Counted from the stretch's first letter, positions 1 to 9,283 are shown. The stretch is DNA of 64,000 nt from SZUA-265 sp966249405 (GCA_966249405.1 CBINDO010000009.1:3913-67912), one strand, 5' to 3'. Numbers and translations: made by a program. Notes: a model not told the origin generated them from the letters alone.

Positions 1-1
1 C

Positions 2-82
2 GGCCATAAAAAGGCCCTGAACATCCGCGGCGGCAAGTTCGAAAACGACGACGTCAGAAGCGTATTTCAGGATCTCGACTGA
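2..82 (+). CDS. 3' end of an unidentified protein (partial)
   Basis: An open frame runs in from the left edge and stops with TGA at 80-82. Only 26 residues are visible. They are polar and charged, with a GGKFEND stretch and a final VFQDLD, and carry no domain I can name. The frame is open from the first base and the next clear gene begins about 170 bases later on the same strand, so this is probably the true end of an upstream gene. No function can be assigned. Confidence 0.45.
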   Translation, partial: GHKKALNIRGGKFENDDVRSVFQDLD

Positions 83-252
83 GGATGCCGATTTGGTGCG
101 TCCCACACGTGGAACACGTTCGTATTCTACCGCAGCCATTGGAGTGACTCGATTGGACGCAGCCAACGTGGCAATTGTGCCCCGGTGTGCTGGATGTCGC
201 GAACTACAGGCGTCATAGTGAACGGTCTGCCCGAGCACGCAGGCTCCAACTA

Positions 253-903
253 ATGTCCGACTCCAAGCTTCCGCGCCGCCTTCGCGATGACAACAGACTT
301 CGTATCCTACCGTTGGAGGAAGGCGCCTATATCATGGGTCGCTCGCGCAGTGCCGACGTCTTCGTCGACGACCACAGCGCTTCGCGCAAGCATGCACGCA
401 TCACGGTGAGCTCCGACGAAACGCGCGTGGAGGATCTGGGAAGCAAAAACGGCACGCTGGTCAATGGTGAGCGGCTGAGCGGGTCACGTCGACTACAGGT
501 CGGTGATCGGATCACCATTGGTAGTCAACAGTTCACGCTCCGGCCCGATTGCGACACCGCGGAGGATGGACGCGCCCTAGTAGTGGAAGATGCGGAATGG
601 AGCCCAGCTTCCGATCAAACTGAACGGACGCTCGATCTCTTGGACGTGCTGCTGAACGAGCAGGCGCGCAACAAGGAGCAGGCCAAAGCTCTGGCAAACC
701 TCATCGTCACGTCGGTCGACGAAGTGCTGGACACCGTCGGGGCAACTCGCCCAGCATTAACCCAGCGCCAAGCATACCGCTTGGGTCGCCTCATCGGCGT
801 CGTCGGCGTGCAGGCCCATTCTGCCGCCATTTACGCTTGGCAAGCGAACGCTCGACGTCGCCTCGATACGATGCAGCAACGGGGCAGTTACTCGGCGGCA
901 TAG
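253..903 (+). CDS. FHA domain protein
   Basis: A protein of 216 residues. The N-terminal 95 residues form a forkhead-associated (FHA) domain: GRSRSADVFVDD, then SRKHARI, then LGSKNGTLVNG, the conserved Arg, Ser-Arg-Lys-His and Asn that grip phosphothreonine. The C-terminal half is a charged, probably helical region without a recognised domain. FHA proteins read phosphothreonine marks left by Ser/Thr kinases, several of which lie nearby. The frame is open from a GTG-like codon at 175, but I prefer the ATG at 253 because it places the FHA domain at the usual distance from the N-terminus. Neither start has a strong Shine-Dalgarno sequence. The partner kinase is unknown. Confidence 0.85.
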   Translation: MSDSKLPRRLRDDNRLRILPLEEGAYIMGRSRSADVFVDDHSASRKHARITVSSDETRVEDLGSKNGTLVNGERLSGSRRLQVGDRITIGSQQFTLRPDCDTAEDGRALVVEDAEWSPASDQTERTLDLLDVLLNEQARNKEQAKALANLIVTSVDEVLDTVGATRPALTQRQAYRLGRLIGVVGVQAHSAAIYAWQANARRRLDTMQQRGSYSAA

Positions 904-1064
904 CCCGTTGGCACGCGTCCTCTGCTCCATTATCCCACTCGGGCCCACCGAGTAACCGCAGAGGGTCATCAGGTAAGAATTCGACGACGTTCGAAGACTG
1001 CCTCCCTCAAGTTGCTATGGGCTTGCGTCGTGATAGCGTAGAGGAGTTCAACTCGTTCCGTACA

Positions 1065-2840
1065 ATGCCCCGCCCTTCCTTTGCCCAGACTCTTCGTCAC
1101 ACTGTCTCCCTCAACCTCGGCTCCGATTCACTGCTTCGCAGCGTCGTCGCCGTGTCGGCCGTGATGGCAGGCTCGGGTTGTTCGTTCATCTACAACCTGG
1201 ACGCCGATCAGTGCCAAGTAAACAGCGACTGCAAACAAGTACTCGGCAGTAAGTACGCCAAGTACGTGTGTGAGCAGGGTGTCTGCGTGCCTCCCGAGCC
1301 GGAACCGATTGACACGACGGAAGACGACGCAGGAGTCGACGCAGGTCCCGTCGGTTGCACGAGCAACGCCCAGTGCATCGAGGAAAACCTGGATCAACCG
1401 CACATCTGCCGTGATGGGGAATGCATCGCGCTGATGAGTGACGAGTGCCCAGTAGTGTTGCAGGCCGAGAACCTGAAGGTACCCGAGCCAATCATCATTG
1501 GTGCATACTCTTCGATCGATCCGTTGAACAAACTCGCTTCGCAAGTCACGCTGTCCTTCGACCTGGCATTGTCGGAGTTCACCGAGGAAGTGGGAGGCCT
1601 CGCGGGCGGGCCCAACAACACCCGAAGAAAGTTCGTATCCGTCGTTTGCCAAGGGCCGGGCTCCACGCCCGAGCAACTCGAGAGCTCGCTGTCGCACCTG
1701 ATTGATACTGTCGGCACGCGAGGCATCATTGCGACGCTCTTCTCCGACGACCTGCGCGATGCGTTCGACTCTCGCGGCAAGACCGACAACATCTTCTTCA
1801 TGAGTCCGTTGGGCGCGGACTCGAGCTTGACTGGCCAAGACAACGCCGGCCTATTGTGGTTCATGATGGGCCCAGACTCGGATTTGGCCCCTGACTTCGT
1901 CGCGCTCACCAAACGCGCCGAAGCTTTCCAGCGCACAAAAGCAGGACTGGACGAAGCGGATAAAGTCCGGGTCGCCCTCGTTCAAGGAAGCCTCGCGCCG
2001 GCGCGTGACGTCGCGCAGGTGTTGTTGTCCGATCCCGACCACAGTCTGGTCTTCAATGGCGAGAAGACACTCAGCAATGACGAAGCTGACTTCTTGCTCG
2101 TGGAGCTGACGTCGGACTTCGAAACCGACGACGGCGAGGTCAGCACCGTCATCAGCTCGCTCGGCGACTTCAAGCCGCACATCATCGTGGTGACGGCTGG
2201 AAGCGAGTTTACCAAGAAGGTGCTCCGCCCATTGGAATCGAACTGGGACGACGACCCAGACACCGGCCAAGTGCGCCCATTCTACGTGACGGGACCGCTG
2301 TTGGCGTTCGACCAAACGTTCCGCACCCTAGAAGACGGGCAGGATCCACCATCTCAGTCGCGAGTCAGGACCCGCCTCGCGGGCGTCAACTTCACCGGCG
2401 ACCCAGACCAAACCTTGTTCAACATGTTCAAGGTCAACTTCCAGGCGGCCTATCCCGATATCGAGTTCCTCTCGACGGAAAACTTCTACGACGCCGCATA
2501 CTACTTGATGTACGCAATCGCCGCTTCAGGTAACCCGGCCCAGCTAACTGGGGACTCGATCGCGGAGGGCATGTTGCGCATCGTGTCCAAGTCCGCGACT
2601 GAGATGCCAGTCGGGCCCAATTCGATCAGCGACATCCTGTCGACATTGGCCGTTCCGACGTCACGCATCGCGCTGCGCGGTGCAATGGGGCCAGCCGACT
2701 TCAACCTGGGTACCGGTGCGCGCATTGCACTGGGTAGTGTGTATTGCGTCGCCCCCGACGGATTCCACTACGACACCTTGAGACGCGATGCAGACACCGA
2801 CGAACTCGAAGGTGTTTTTCCCTGCTTCGGCGGTTTATGA
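1065..2840 (+). CDS. Lipoprotein with Cys-rich modules and a periplasmic-binding-protein (type 1) domain
   Basis: A protein of about 591 residues if translated from the ATG at 1065; a start at 1017 is also possible, and the frame stays open back to 837. A hydrophobic segment ends in a lipobox-like VMAGSGC, so export and lipidation are likely. Two Cys-rich modules follow (CQVNSDC ... CEQGVCVPP and CTSNAQC ... CRDGEC), a common dress of myxobacterial surface proteins. The remaining ~430 residues read as a type 1 periplasmic binding fold of the branched-chain amino acid receptor kind, starting at IIIGAYSS. No ABC permease or ATPase is nearby, so it may act as an orphan receptor. Its stop overlaps the next start by four bases (ATGA), implying translational coupling to the protease gene. 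Confidence 0.8.
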   Translation: MPRPSFAQTLRHTVSLNLGSDSLLRSVVAVSAVMAGSGCSFIYNLDADQCQVNSDCKQVLGSKYAKYVCEQGVCVPPEPEPIDTTEDDAGVDAGPVGCTSNAQCIEENLDQPHICRDGECIALMSDECPVVLQAENLKVPEPIIIGAYSSIDPLNKLASQVTLSFDLALSEFTEEVGGLAGGPNNTRRKFVSVVCQGPGSTPEQLESSLSHLIDTVGTRGIIATLFSDDLRDAFDSRGKTDNIFFMSPLGADSSLTGQDNAGLLWFMMGPDSDLAPDFVALTKRAEAFQRTKAGLDEADKVRVALVQGSLAPARDVAQVLLSDPDHSLVFNGEKTLSNDEADFLLVELTSDFETDDGEVSTVISSLGDFKPHIIVVTAGSEFTKKVLRPLESNWDDDPDTGQVRPFYVTGPLLAFDQTFRTLEDGQDPPSQSRVRTRLAGVNFTGDPDQTLFNMFKVNFQAAYPDIEFLSTENFYDAAYYLMYAIAASGNPAQLTGDSIAEGMLRIVSKSATEMPVGPNSISDILSTLAVPTSRIALRGAMGPADFNLGTGARIALGSVYCVAPDGFHYDTLRRDADTDELEGVFPCFGGL

Positions 2841-3979
2841 AGGTCCCGACTTCGCTCGTCGCCGGGCTGCACCTTCCGAGGTGGGCATACTGGCTGTTGA
2901 GTTCCGTTTTGGTGGCGTGCGGGGATCCTCGAACAGAGGGTGTCGAGCTTGGAGTAAACGGGCAAGCGATCGCAGGCGGCACTATCGACGAGGACGAAGT
3001 TTGGTCGGGAGTGGTGATGCTCGAGACCAAGATGTCGATTCAGGGCATCTTGTCGAGTCAGACCTGCTCTGGAACACTCGTGGCGCCGAATCTCGTCTTG
3101 TCCGCGCTCCACTGCGTCGCGCCTTTGAGAGACGACAACTTCCAGTGCAAGCCCGACGGCACGGTCGAACAGCTAGTCCCTGGTGCGGGTGAGCTGGGTT
3201 CTCCCGTCGCGCCGCAAGAGGTGAAGATTCGCATCGGTGTGGACGCTTCCGGCACCGAACCAGCCGCCGTCGGAAAGCTCCTGATCACGACGAAGTCACC
3301 CAACATCTGCAACAACGACATCGCGCTGGTGCTGCTGGACAAGGAGCTCGACTTGCCGCTGTCCAGGTTGCGGCTGGACGCGGACATTGCGATGGGAGAA
3401 GTCGTGACCATCGTTGGCTACGGCACGAACGCAGTCAACGGAGATCCGGTCGCGCGGCGCTACATAGAAGGCATCCGCGTGAGCGACCTAGGTTCCGACC
3501 TGACTGGCAACACGACCAGCGGAGCGCCGCCGCGGACCTTCGCGGTTGGTCCGTCGGCTTGCAAAGGTGACAGCGGAGGGCCCGCGTTCTCGATGACCGA
3601 AGATGGCGATCCCGTGGTCGCCGGCGTCGACTCGCTCATCATCGGCGATTGCGGCTCTTCGAGGTCGCGCGCCGTGTTTACGCGGCTCTCGCCGTTCAAG
3701 AAGCTCATTCAGAGCGCCTTCGAGGAGGCGGGGTACCCCGCTTGGGAAGAGGGCCAAACCGAGCCCGGCGTTTACCCAGAACCAGTCATTCCAGACGGTG
3801 GATTTCCGGAAGCCGGAGCAGACGAGACGACGGACGTGGAAGAACCGGTCAAAGCGCAACGCCTCAAGACCGGCTGCACCTTAGCCCCGCGCTCCACGCC
3901 TGGAGCCCTCTACGCCCTCGGTGTCTTGCCCTTGCTGTTGGCTCTTTGGGCGCGGCGCAAGACCACGCCCACCTCCTGA
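2837..3979 (+). CDS. Trypsin-like serine protease, lipoprotein with MYXO-CTERM-like tail
   Basis: A protein of 380 residues whose ATG overlaps the preceding stop. The N-terminus has a hydrophobic stretch ending in the lipobox LVAC. A trypsin (S1) domain follows, with an IAGG activation-site-like sequence, the catalytic His in SALHC, the Asp in NNDIALVLLD and the Ser in KGDSGGP, so all three catalytic residues are present. After a Pro/Glu-rich linker the protein ends in a Gly-Cys, a hydrophobic helix (YALGVLPLLLALWA) and RRK, the layout of MYXO-CTERM sorting tails, which suggests surface anchoring. The last 70 bases overlap the convergent methyltransferase gene. Coupling to the binding-type lipoprotein suggests the two act together at the cell surface; substrates are unknown. 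Confidence 0.9.
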   Translation: MKVPTSLVAGLHLPRWAYWLLSSVLVACGDPRTEGVELGVNGQAIAGGTIDEDEVWSGVVMLETKMSIQGILSSQTCSGTLVAPNLVLSALHCVAPLRDDNFQCKPDGTVEQLVPGAGELGSPVAPQEVKIRIGVDASGTEPAAVGKLLITTKSPNICNNDIALVLLDKELDLPLSRLRLDADIAMGEVVTIVGYGTNAVNGDPVARRYIEGIRVSDLGSDLTGNTTSGAPPRTFAVGPSACKGDSGGPAFSMTEDGDPVVAGVDSLIIGDCGSSRSRAVFTRLSPFKKLIQSAFEEAGYPAWEEGQTEPGVYPEPVIPDGGFPEAGADETTDVEEPVKAQRLKTGCTLAPRSTPGALYALGVLPLLLALWARRKTTPTS

Positions 3980-5040
3980 CGATGACTCGGCAGCTGGGCG
4001 ACTCGCATCTCTAGCCCGAGACGTCGGCTGAGCTCGGCGATTCGTTCGAGCTGTTGAGTCAAGGCGTGTTCGACCTTCTGGTCGTTCACCTTGAGATTCA
4101 GAGCCAACGCCTTGCGCGGCGCACCCACCAACGCGCAAATGCGCTCCATGTATCGCAGCACCACGGCTGGCGCCAGGTTCATGTCCGAGTACAGGATGTC
4201 CACCTGCCGCGGCAACTCGCTCGCCTGCACCTCGCCAGCCGATTTGCGAAGCTGCCGGTAGGCGCCGCCGCGCTCACCGACAAACCCAGTCACGCTTGGC
4301 GACATTTCTGCGGGGTCGACCGCCGTTACTTTAGCGCCCTGTTCGAGCCAGGCCATCGTTCCGCCCCCGGGCGCCGCACCGAGTTCGACGACTCGATCTC
4401 CGGCAGTGACCTCCAGTTCAGCGAGGCGCATCAACTCCCAAACCTTCGAATAGGCGCGCGACGGAGCGCGCGGGTCCAACGCTTTGAATTCCACGCCGCC
4501 GGCGCGTCTTGGCCTGTCTGCCCGCTGCAGATGCCAACCTACGAAATAGGAGCCCGGCTTGTCTCGCAAGTGAACGACGTCGACTATCGGGGCGCCTACG
4601 TCGTTCGGACCTCGAGTGAACTCGAACAGGTCGCGCAACTGCGACTCCACGCCGAGCCACGACTCCTGGTCGAGATCATCGTCCTCGGCGGACTCGGCGT
4701 CACGCGCCGTGTGAAAGACGTGAAGACCGATTGCAGGATGACTTACGCGCAGCTGAGCGACGCCGGCCTCGACGAGCTTGACCACTTCCGCCGGGCTCTT
4801 GGCTGGCCCCATTCCCCAGCCGGCAACCACGGCGAGCGGACTGGTCACACCGAGCTCCAACGCCCCGGCCCCCTTCCACGTAACCAAGCCCGGCGCTGAA
4901 AACGCAAGACGCAGGTCCGGTTGAAGGCGTCCAACGTCCCGGCGCAACCAAGCATTGGAAGCGGCTTGGCACGTGGCAAAAACGAATCCAGCACGGGGAG
5001 CCGGAGCAGGTGTCGGGTCCGAGTAGTCGTTGGGCGCCAT
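3910..5040 (-). CDS. SAM-dependent rRNA 2'-O-methyltransferase, RlmM/FtsJ-like
   Basis: A protein of 376 residues. The C-terminal half is an FtsJ-type (RrmJ-fold) methyltransferase: the SAM loop VVELGAAPGG, an acidic VDPAEM after strand 2, and SDMNLAP at the position of the catalytic Asp. The N-terminal ~180 residues resemble the THUMP-like extension of RlmM (COG2933), which methylates the 2'-OH of C2498 of 23S rRNA in E. coli. The catalytic Lys-Asp-Lys-Glu set is plausible (ALNLKVND carries a Lys) but I could not align it fully. The gene is convergent with the protease gene and overlaps it by 70 bases. I am confident of the fold and moderately confident of the RlmM assignment. Confidence 0.75.
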   Translation of the reverse strand: MAPNDYSDPTPAPAPRAGFVFATCQAASNAWLRRDVGRLQPDLRLAFSAPGLVTWKGAGALELGVTSPLAVVAGWGMGPAKSPAEVVKLVEAGVAQLRVSHPAIGLHVFHTARDAESAEDDDLDQESWLGVESQLRDLFEFTRGPNDVGAPIVDVVHLRDKPGSYFVGWHLQRADRPRRAGGVEFKALDPRAPSRAYSKVWELMRLAELEVTAGDRVVELGAAPGGGTMAWLEQGAKVTAVDPAEMSPSVTGFVGERGGAYRQLRKSAGEVQASELPRQVDILYSDMNLAPAVVLRYMERICALVGAPRKALALNLKVNDQKVEHALTQQLERIAELSRRLGLEMRVAQLPSHRQEVGVVLRRAQRANSKGKTPRA

Positions 5041-5094
5041 GGAGTACGGCGGCCCCTAACCCGAACCCTCCTAAATATCAACGCGCTAACCGAC

Positions 5095-6159
5095 TCAGAA
5101 CGCGGTCTGCAACGAGAGCGACCCGGGGCCGACGCCAACTTGGACCTGGGATGGATCCTGTTCCGAGTCCCCACCGCCAAACGTGAGGTACGCGCTCACT
5201 CCGGCTGCGGCCAAGGCACCGACAGCAAGGATGTCGGATGCCATGAACATCCGGCGCGCGCGAGACTGCGTCGAATCGAGAGCCTCGCGACTCGCGCCAA
5301 CGGTGTTACGCTGATCTTCCAAGTCAGAAGCCGCGTTCAAACCGAAGATCCCGGTAGTCACCGCGCCTGCGGCGAAGAGCCCCGCGGTGCCCCACCCGAC
5401 GTACTTCCAGGTAGAAGAGCTATCGCCCTGATTCTTGACCACAATCGTCTTCTCGACGGTGCGCTCCGCCTGCATGAGCTCGAGCGTCACGTTCACCTTC
5501 AAATCGTCCCCGCCCGCCATCGTCACCGACTTGGTGGTATTTCGAAAGCCCGTGCGCTCCACTTCGATCGAATGGCTGCCGGCGTCCACCAGGATGGCAT
5601 CCGGCAAAGGAGTGATGCCCAGCAACTTGCCGTCGAGAAAAACGCGGGCCTTGGCCACGTTGACCAAGACCGTGAGCTTGGCGGTTCGCGACTTCAACAT
5701 CTCCACGTCGGCTTGAACCTCGGCCAGACGCCCCTCCTCGATCTCACCTTCGCCTTCGCTCAGGTACTGCTCGAGGGCTTGGCGCGCCTTGGCGTACTGA
5801 CGGAGTTGAATACTCACCTGACCGATGTTGTAGAGCACGCGGTAATTCGCGACGAGCTCGTACGCGCGTTCGAACTCAATCACGGCCAAGGTGAAGTCGC
5901 CCTCGCTGTACAACTTGACACCGCGGTCGAAACGCCTGCGAGCCTCCTCGACGTCTGCCGGCTGAACCTGGGCGGCGGGCTCTGCCGCGGGTTGCGCTCC
6001 CGTGCCGACACTCTCACCGTTAGGCTGCGACGACGCAGCAGGCGTAGCTGCAGGCGCCGGAGCCGCTGCTGAGGCGCCAGCTTTACCCTGCGCAAACGCG
6101 GTCGGTGAAGCCAACAGGGCAGAAACCAAGCAACAGATCCATCTAAACTGGTTCAACAT
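5095..6159 (-). CDS. PEGA domain protein with TPR region
   Basis: A protein of 354 residues. A signal peptide ends in PTAFAQG, followed by an Ala/Pro-rich linker. A TPR-like region covers about residues 70-145 (RRFDRGVKLYSEGDF, YNIGQVSIQLRQY). A PEGA domain follows (ARVFLDGKLLGITPLPDA ... GSHSIEV), a small beta fold common in myxobacterial envelope proteins and kinase tails. Two hydrophobic helices near the C-terminus (TAGLFAAGAVTTGIFGL and ILAVGALAAAGVSAYL) should anchor it. It starts 24 bases after the stop of the upstream kinase gene, so the two are probably one transcript and this protein may be an effector or substrate of that kinase. Substrate and ligand are unknown. Confidence 0.85.
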   Translation of the reverse strand: MLNQFRWICCLVSALLASPTAFAQGKAGASAAAPAPAATPAASSQPNGESVGTGAQPAAEPAAQVQPADVEEARRRFDRGVKLYSEGDFTLAVIEFERAYELVANYRVLYNIGQVSIQLRQYAKARQALEQYLSEGEGEIEEGRLAEVQADVEMLKSRTAKLTVLVNVAKARVFLDGKLLGITPLPDAILVDAGSHSIEVERTGFRNTTKSVTMAGGDDLKVNVTLELMQAERTVEKTIVVKNQGDSSSTWKYVGWGTAGLFAAGAVTTGIFGLNAASDLEDQRNTVGASREALDSTQSRARRMFMASDILAVGALAAAGVSAYLTFGGGDSEQDPSQVQVGVGPGSLSLQTAF

Positions 6160-6183
6160 AGAGCTTCGGCGAGGTCTTCAGAA

Positions 6184-7854
6184 TCAGAACGGGTTTTGCG
6201 TATCGAGGATGCGCGTCACAGGTTTGGGAGCGGGCGCGGGTTGAGGCGACGGCGCGGGCTGCGATACGTTTACCGTAGCCGGATCGTCTGGCTTGCGCAC
6301 GGGCTTGGTACCCTTCTTTTCGTTGGGCAGCTTGACTTCCGGGGCGATGGTAGCGGTGGTCGTCGCAGATACTGCCACAACCGGCACCTCTTGTTGCTGC
6401 AGCTGGTAACTGACGTCCTGAGACTTGTCGAACTGCAGGCGTTCCACGCGCGTCAGATAGTCCTTCTTGGCGATCATCACTTCGCGTACACGGTCGTCCT
6501 TTTCCACTTCGATCGTGAAAGGCGTCTCTCGCGTCTCACCGTCGATGGTGACCGTCGCGTGTTCGGGATTGGTCGAGACGCGAATCTTCACCTTCTCCGA
6601 TGGTTTGACCGACGTGACTACGACAGCGGGCGCTGGCGCAGGTTGTGCGTCAGTGGGCGGGCGGGTGACTAGGAACACCGCCGCGGCCGCGACTGCTCCC
6701 AATCCTACGGCCCACGGCCAGATCGGTCCCCGCCCTTCCGCGGGACGCGGCGGGGTGCTGACGCCAGGCGCGCTCGACTCTCCGGTTACGCCCGTCGCCT
6801 TTCCGCCATCGCCACTTTGCGAGCCCGTGCTGAAGTCGCCGCTGTCGAAACGCTCGATGGCGAGTTCGATGAGCTCGTTGCGCGCACGGATCGAGTCGCC
6901 CAACGCATCCATTACCAGACGCGCCACCTGCGTTTCACCAACCAGTGCACTCTGACTGATGAGCCACGCCTCGAGCTCCTTCTGCATCTCTTCGGCTGTT
7001 TGATAGCGCGACGCAGCTTGTTTACTCAGAGCCTTGAGCACGATCCTCGCGAGCTCTACGGGGTAGTCGGGCACGAGGTTGACGGGAGACTCGACCTCTT
7101 GCTCCAAAATCTGATAGAGCGTCGAGAGAGCGCCGTCACCTTGGAACGGGCGTCGACCCGTGGTGCACTCGTAGAGCACGCAACCGAGAGCGAAGATGTC
7201 CACGCGCCGGTCGACGAGCTTGGACGTGAGCTGCTCCGGCGCCATGTAGTTGAGCTTGCCCTTGACCTCACCCGTCTCGGTAGGACGGTGAATTTGTCCT
7301 TGGGCTTTCGCGACACCAAAGTCGGCGAGGCGAACGTGACCTTGCGATGACAGCAGGATGTTCTGCGGCGTGACGTCGCGATGAACGACGTTGAGCGGCG
7401 CTCCGCTCTCGTCCTCGAGCTCGTGGGCGGCGTGCAGACCCGCGCACACCTTGGCCACGATGGCAGACGCCATGGTGGGTTCGAGCACACCACCGGGCTG
7501 ACGTTTCAGGACCTCGAGCAGAGTGCCGCCATCCGACCACTCCATCACCAGGTAGAGCACGCCCTGCTCTTCACCGAGTTCGTAGACCCCACATACGTGA
7601 GGGTGATGGATGAGCGAAGCGATGCGAGCCTCGTCAAGAAAGACTCGCTCGAACTCGGCCGTCTGCGCACCTTCCGTGAGGGCGGTCTTGATTGCTACCA
7701 GTCGCTGCAATGCACCGAGCTGACGTGCAGCCCAAACTCGCCCCATCCCACCACTACCGACTTGTGCGAGAAGCTGATACTGCCCTAGAGTGTCCCCCAC
7801 ATTTGGTAACTTGGGTCCCTCATTAAACTCCGCTTGTGTTTCGACTGGCGCCAC
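6184..7854 (-). CDS. Ser/Thr protein kinase with C-terminal PEGA-like sensor region
   Basis: A protein of 556 residues with a GTG start. The N-terminal kinase domain has the Gly loop GSGGMG, the Lys in LVAIK, the catalytic HRDVTPQN, DFG and the APE-like MAPEQ, so it should be active. A membrane helix (WPWAVGLGAVAAAAVFLV, about residue 375-395) separates it from an extracytoplasmic part with a PEGA-like module (HATVTIDGETRETPFTI) and a Pro-rich end. The gene lies directly upstream of the PEGA/TPR gene on the same strand. It diverges from a second, clearly related kinase gene across 103 bases. Both kinases share the KGK-Y-PEQ-VDRR-DI pattern, pointing to duplication. Confidence 0.93.
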   Translation of the reverse strand: MAPVETQAEFNEGPKLPNVGDTLGQYQLLAQVGSGGMGRVWAARQLGALQRLVAIKTALTEGAQTAEFERVFLDEARIASLIHHPHVCGVYELGEEQGVLYLVMEWSDGGTLLEVLKRQPGGVLEPTMASAIVAKVCAGLHAAHELEDESGAPLNVVHRDVTPQNILLSSQGHVRLADFGVAKAQGQIHRPTETGEVKGKLNYMAPEQLTSKLVDRRVDIFALGCVLYECTTGRRPFQGDGALSTLYQILEQEVESPVNLVPDYPVELARIVLKALSKQAASRYQTAEEMQKELEAWLISQSALVGETQVARLVMDALGDSIRARNELIELAIERFDSGDFSTGSQSGDGGKATGVTGESSAPGVSTPPRPAEGRGPIWPWAVGLGAVAAAAVFLVTRPPTDAQPAPAPAVVVTSVKPSEKVKIRVSTNPEHATVTIDGETRETPFTIEVEKDDRVREVMIAKKDYLTRVERLQFDKSQDVSYQLQQQEVPVVAVSATTTATIAPEVKLPNEKKGTKPVRKPDDPATVNVSQPAPSPQPAPAPKPVTRILDTQNPF

Positions 7855-7957
7855 GGTGATTGAAAGTTACTATAGTCTATGAGACAGCGAATTGCCGCCC
7901 GTTCTTTAAAATGAATTACGGATGGACGGCCGCAGTCCGTAGAGCTGGTAGGTACCT

Positions 7958-9283
7958 TTGACAGCAACGAATGAACCCATCGACCAGGCCGACGAGCTAT
8001 TTCAGTCTGGCAACCAGGTAGGGCGATATCGGTTAATCGGTCCACTCGCGGCTGGCGGCATGGCGCACATCTGGGCGGCGCGTAACGAACAGAACCGTTT
8101 CGCGCGCACCATCGTGCTCAAGGTGATTCGTTCCGAGTTCGCGGCTGACGAAGAATACCGCCGCATGTTGGTCGATGAAGCGACGGCGGCAGCGGCGATT
8201 CATCACCCCAACGTATGCGAGATCTTCGAGCTGGGCTCGCACCGCAACGCCCTGTTCATCGCCATGGAGTGGGTCGCAGGAGACTCGCTGTCGGGCGTGC
8301 TCAAGCAATGTAACCCGAAAGGACTACCCCTTCCGTTGGCCGCGCGCATGATCGCCAATGCCGCAGCCGGGCTACACGCCGCTCACGAAGCCGTGGGGCC
8401 GGACGGCTTGCCTCTCGGCATCGTGCACCGAGATATCTCACCGCAGAACATCCTGCTGTCGGTCAGTGGTCAGGTGAAGGTATCCGACTTCGGTATCGCC
8501 AAAGCCCGCGATCAGCTGCACGCCAAGACCAGGACGGGGAACATCAAGGGCAAGTTTGCCTACATCCCGCCCGAACAGGTCAAAGGCGCGCCGGTCGATA
8601 GGCGCGCCGACATCTACGCGCTCGGGGCCGTGTTGTATGTAACGGCTACGGGTGTACGCCCGTTCGGCAGTGGGGCTCAATCTGCGCTCTCCAAAATCAT
8701 CCGTGGGGACTTTCCGAAGCCTCACGAGGTGGTACCCGGCTTCGACCCCTCCTTCGAGCAGATCATCCTCAAGGGCATGGCGTACAACCCCGACGTGCGG
8801 TACCAAACGGCGGACGAGTTCCGAGCTGCGCTGGAACGGTGGCTGGCACAGCGCGGGGAGGTGGTCACGGAGACCGACATCGCGCGCGCGGTGAAGTCGC
8901 GGTTGAGTCCCTCCGCCTCAGCGCGGCTGCAGGCACTTCGCGTTGGACCAGAGGCGTTGCAGCGGCTCGCTCGAGAGAGCATTACCGGCTCGCTCACGAC
9001 CGAAGGCACGCCCTCACATGCCCAGGAGGGAAGTCACGCAAAGAAGAGCGCGACTCCCACCCCCCGAACCGCTGACTCACCGCCGCCCCAAGTTGCCGGG
9101 GATAAACGCGTCGCGCCGAAAACCGTCTCCCAGACCCCGCCACGGCGCAGCTTCCACCCGCCGCCGGAAGCCCCGCAGCTGGCGGACGAGGTCCCCACGC
9201 GTCGTCCTCCCGCGCAGGGCGGCACCCCGTCGTCCCCCAAACCTCGTTGGTACGAGCGGTTCGCTCCCAAGCGCAATCAATAG
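7958..9283 (+). CDS. Ser/Thr protein kinase
   Basis: A protein of 441 residues. The start is TTG at 7958, because the frame is closed by TAG just upstream and the next Met is inside the kinase N-lobe; GGTAGG upstream can serve as ribosome-binding site. The kinase domain (about residues 24-290) has a degenerate Gly loop (AAGGMA), the Lys in TIVLK, HRDISPQN, DFG and PPEQ. After residue 310 comes a Ser/Pro/Thr-rich, probably disordered tail with no membrane helix, so this kinase is likely cytosolic, unlike its divergent neighbour. Similarity to the neighbour is strongest around the catalytic and activation loops. The target is unknown. Confidence 0.92.
   Translation: MTATNEPIDQADELFQSGNQVGRYRLIGPLAAGGMAHIWAARNEQNRFARTIVLKVIRSEFAADEEYRRMLVDEATAAAAIHHPNVCEIFELGSHRNALFIAMEWVAGDSLSGVLKQCNPKGLPLPLAARMIANAAAGLHAAHEAVGPDGLPLGIVHRDISPQNILLSVSGQVKVSDFGIAKARDQLHAKTRTGNIKGKFAYIPPEQVKGAPVDRRADIYALGAVLYVTATGVRPFGSGAQSALSKIIRGDFPKPHEVVPGFDPSFEQIILKGMAYNPDVRYQTADEFRAALERWLAQRGEVVTETDIARAVKSRLSPSASARLQALRVGPEALQRLARESITGSLTTEGTPSHAQEGSHAKKSATPTPRTADSPPPQVAGDKRVAPKTVSQTPPRRSFHPPPEAPQLADEVPTRRPPAQGGTPSSPKPRWYERFAPKRNQ

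Noticed and set aside
101..116. parS-like sequence (CACGTGGAACA half-site)
   Set aside because: The right arm matches the myxobacterial parS TGTTCCACGTGGAACA, but the left arm does not (about 12 of 16 positions in total) and no par gene or second copy is in the window.
4921..6072. 383-codon open frame on the plus strand
   Set aside because: It lies opposite the PEGA/TPR gene and the start of the methyltransferase gene; no recognisable sequence features.
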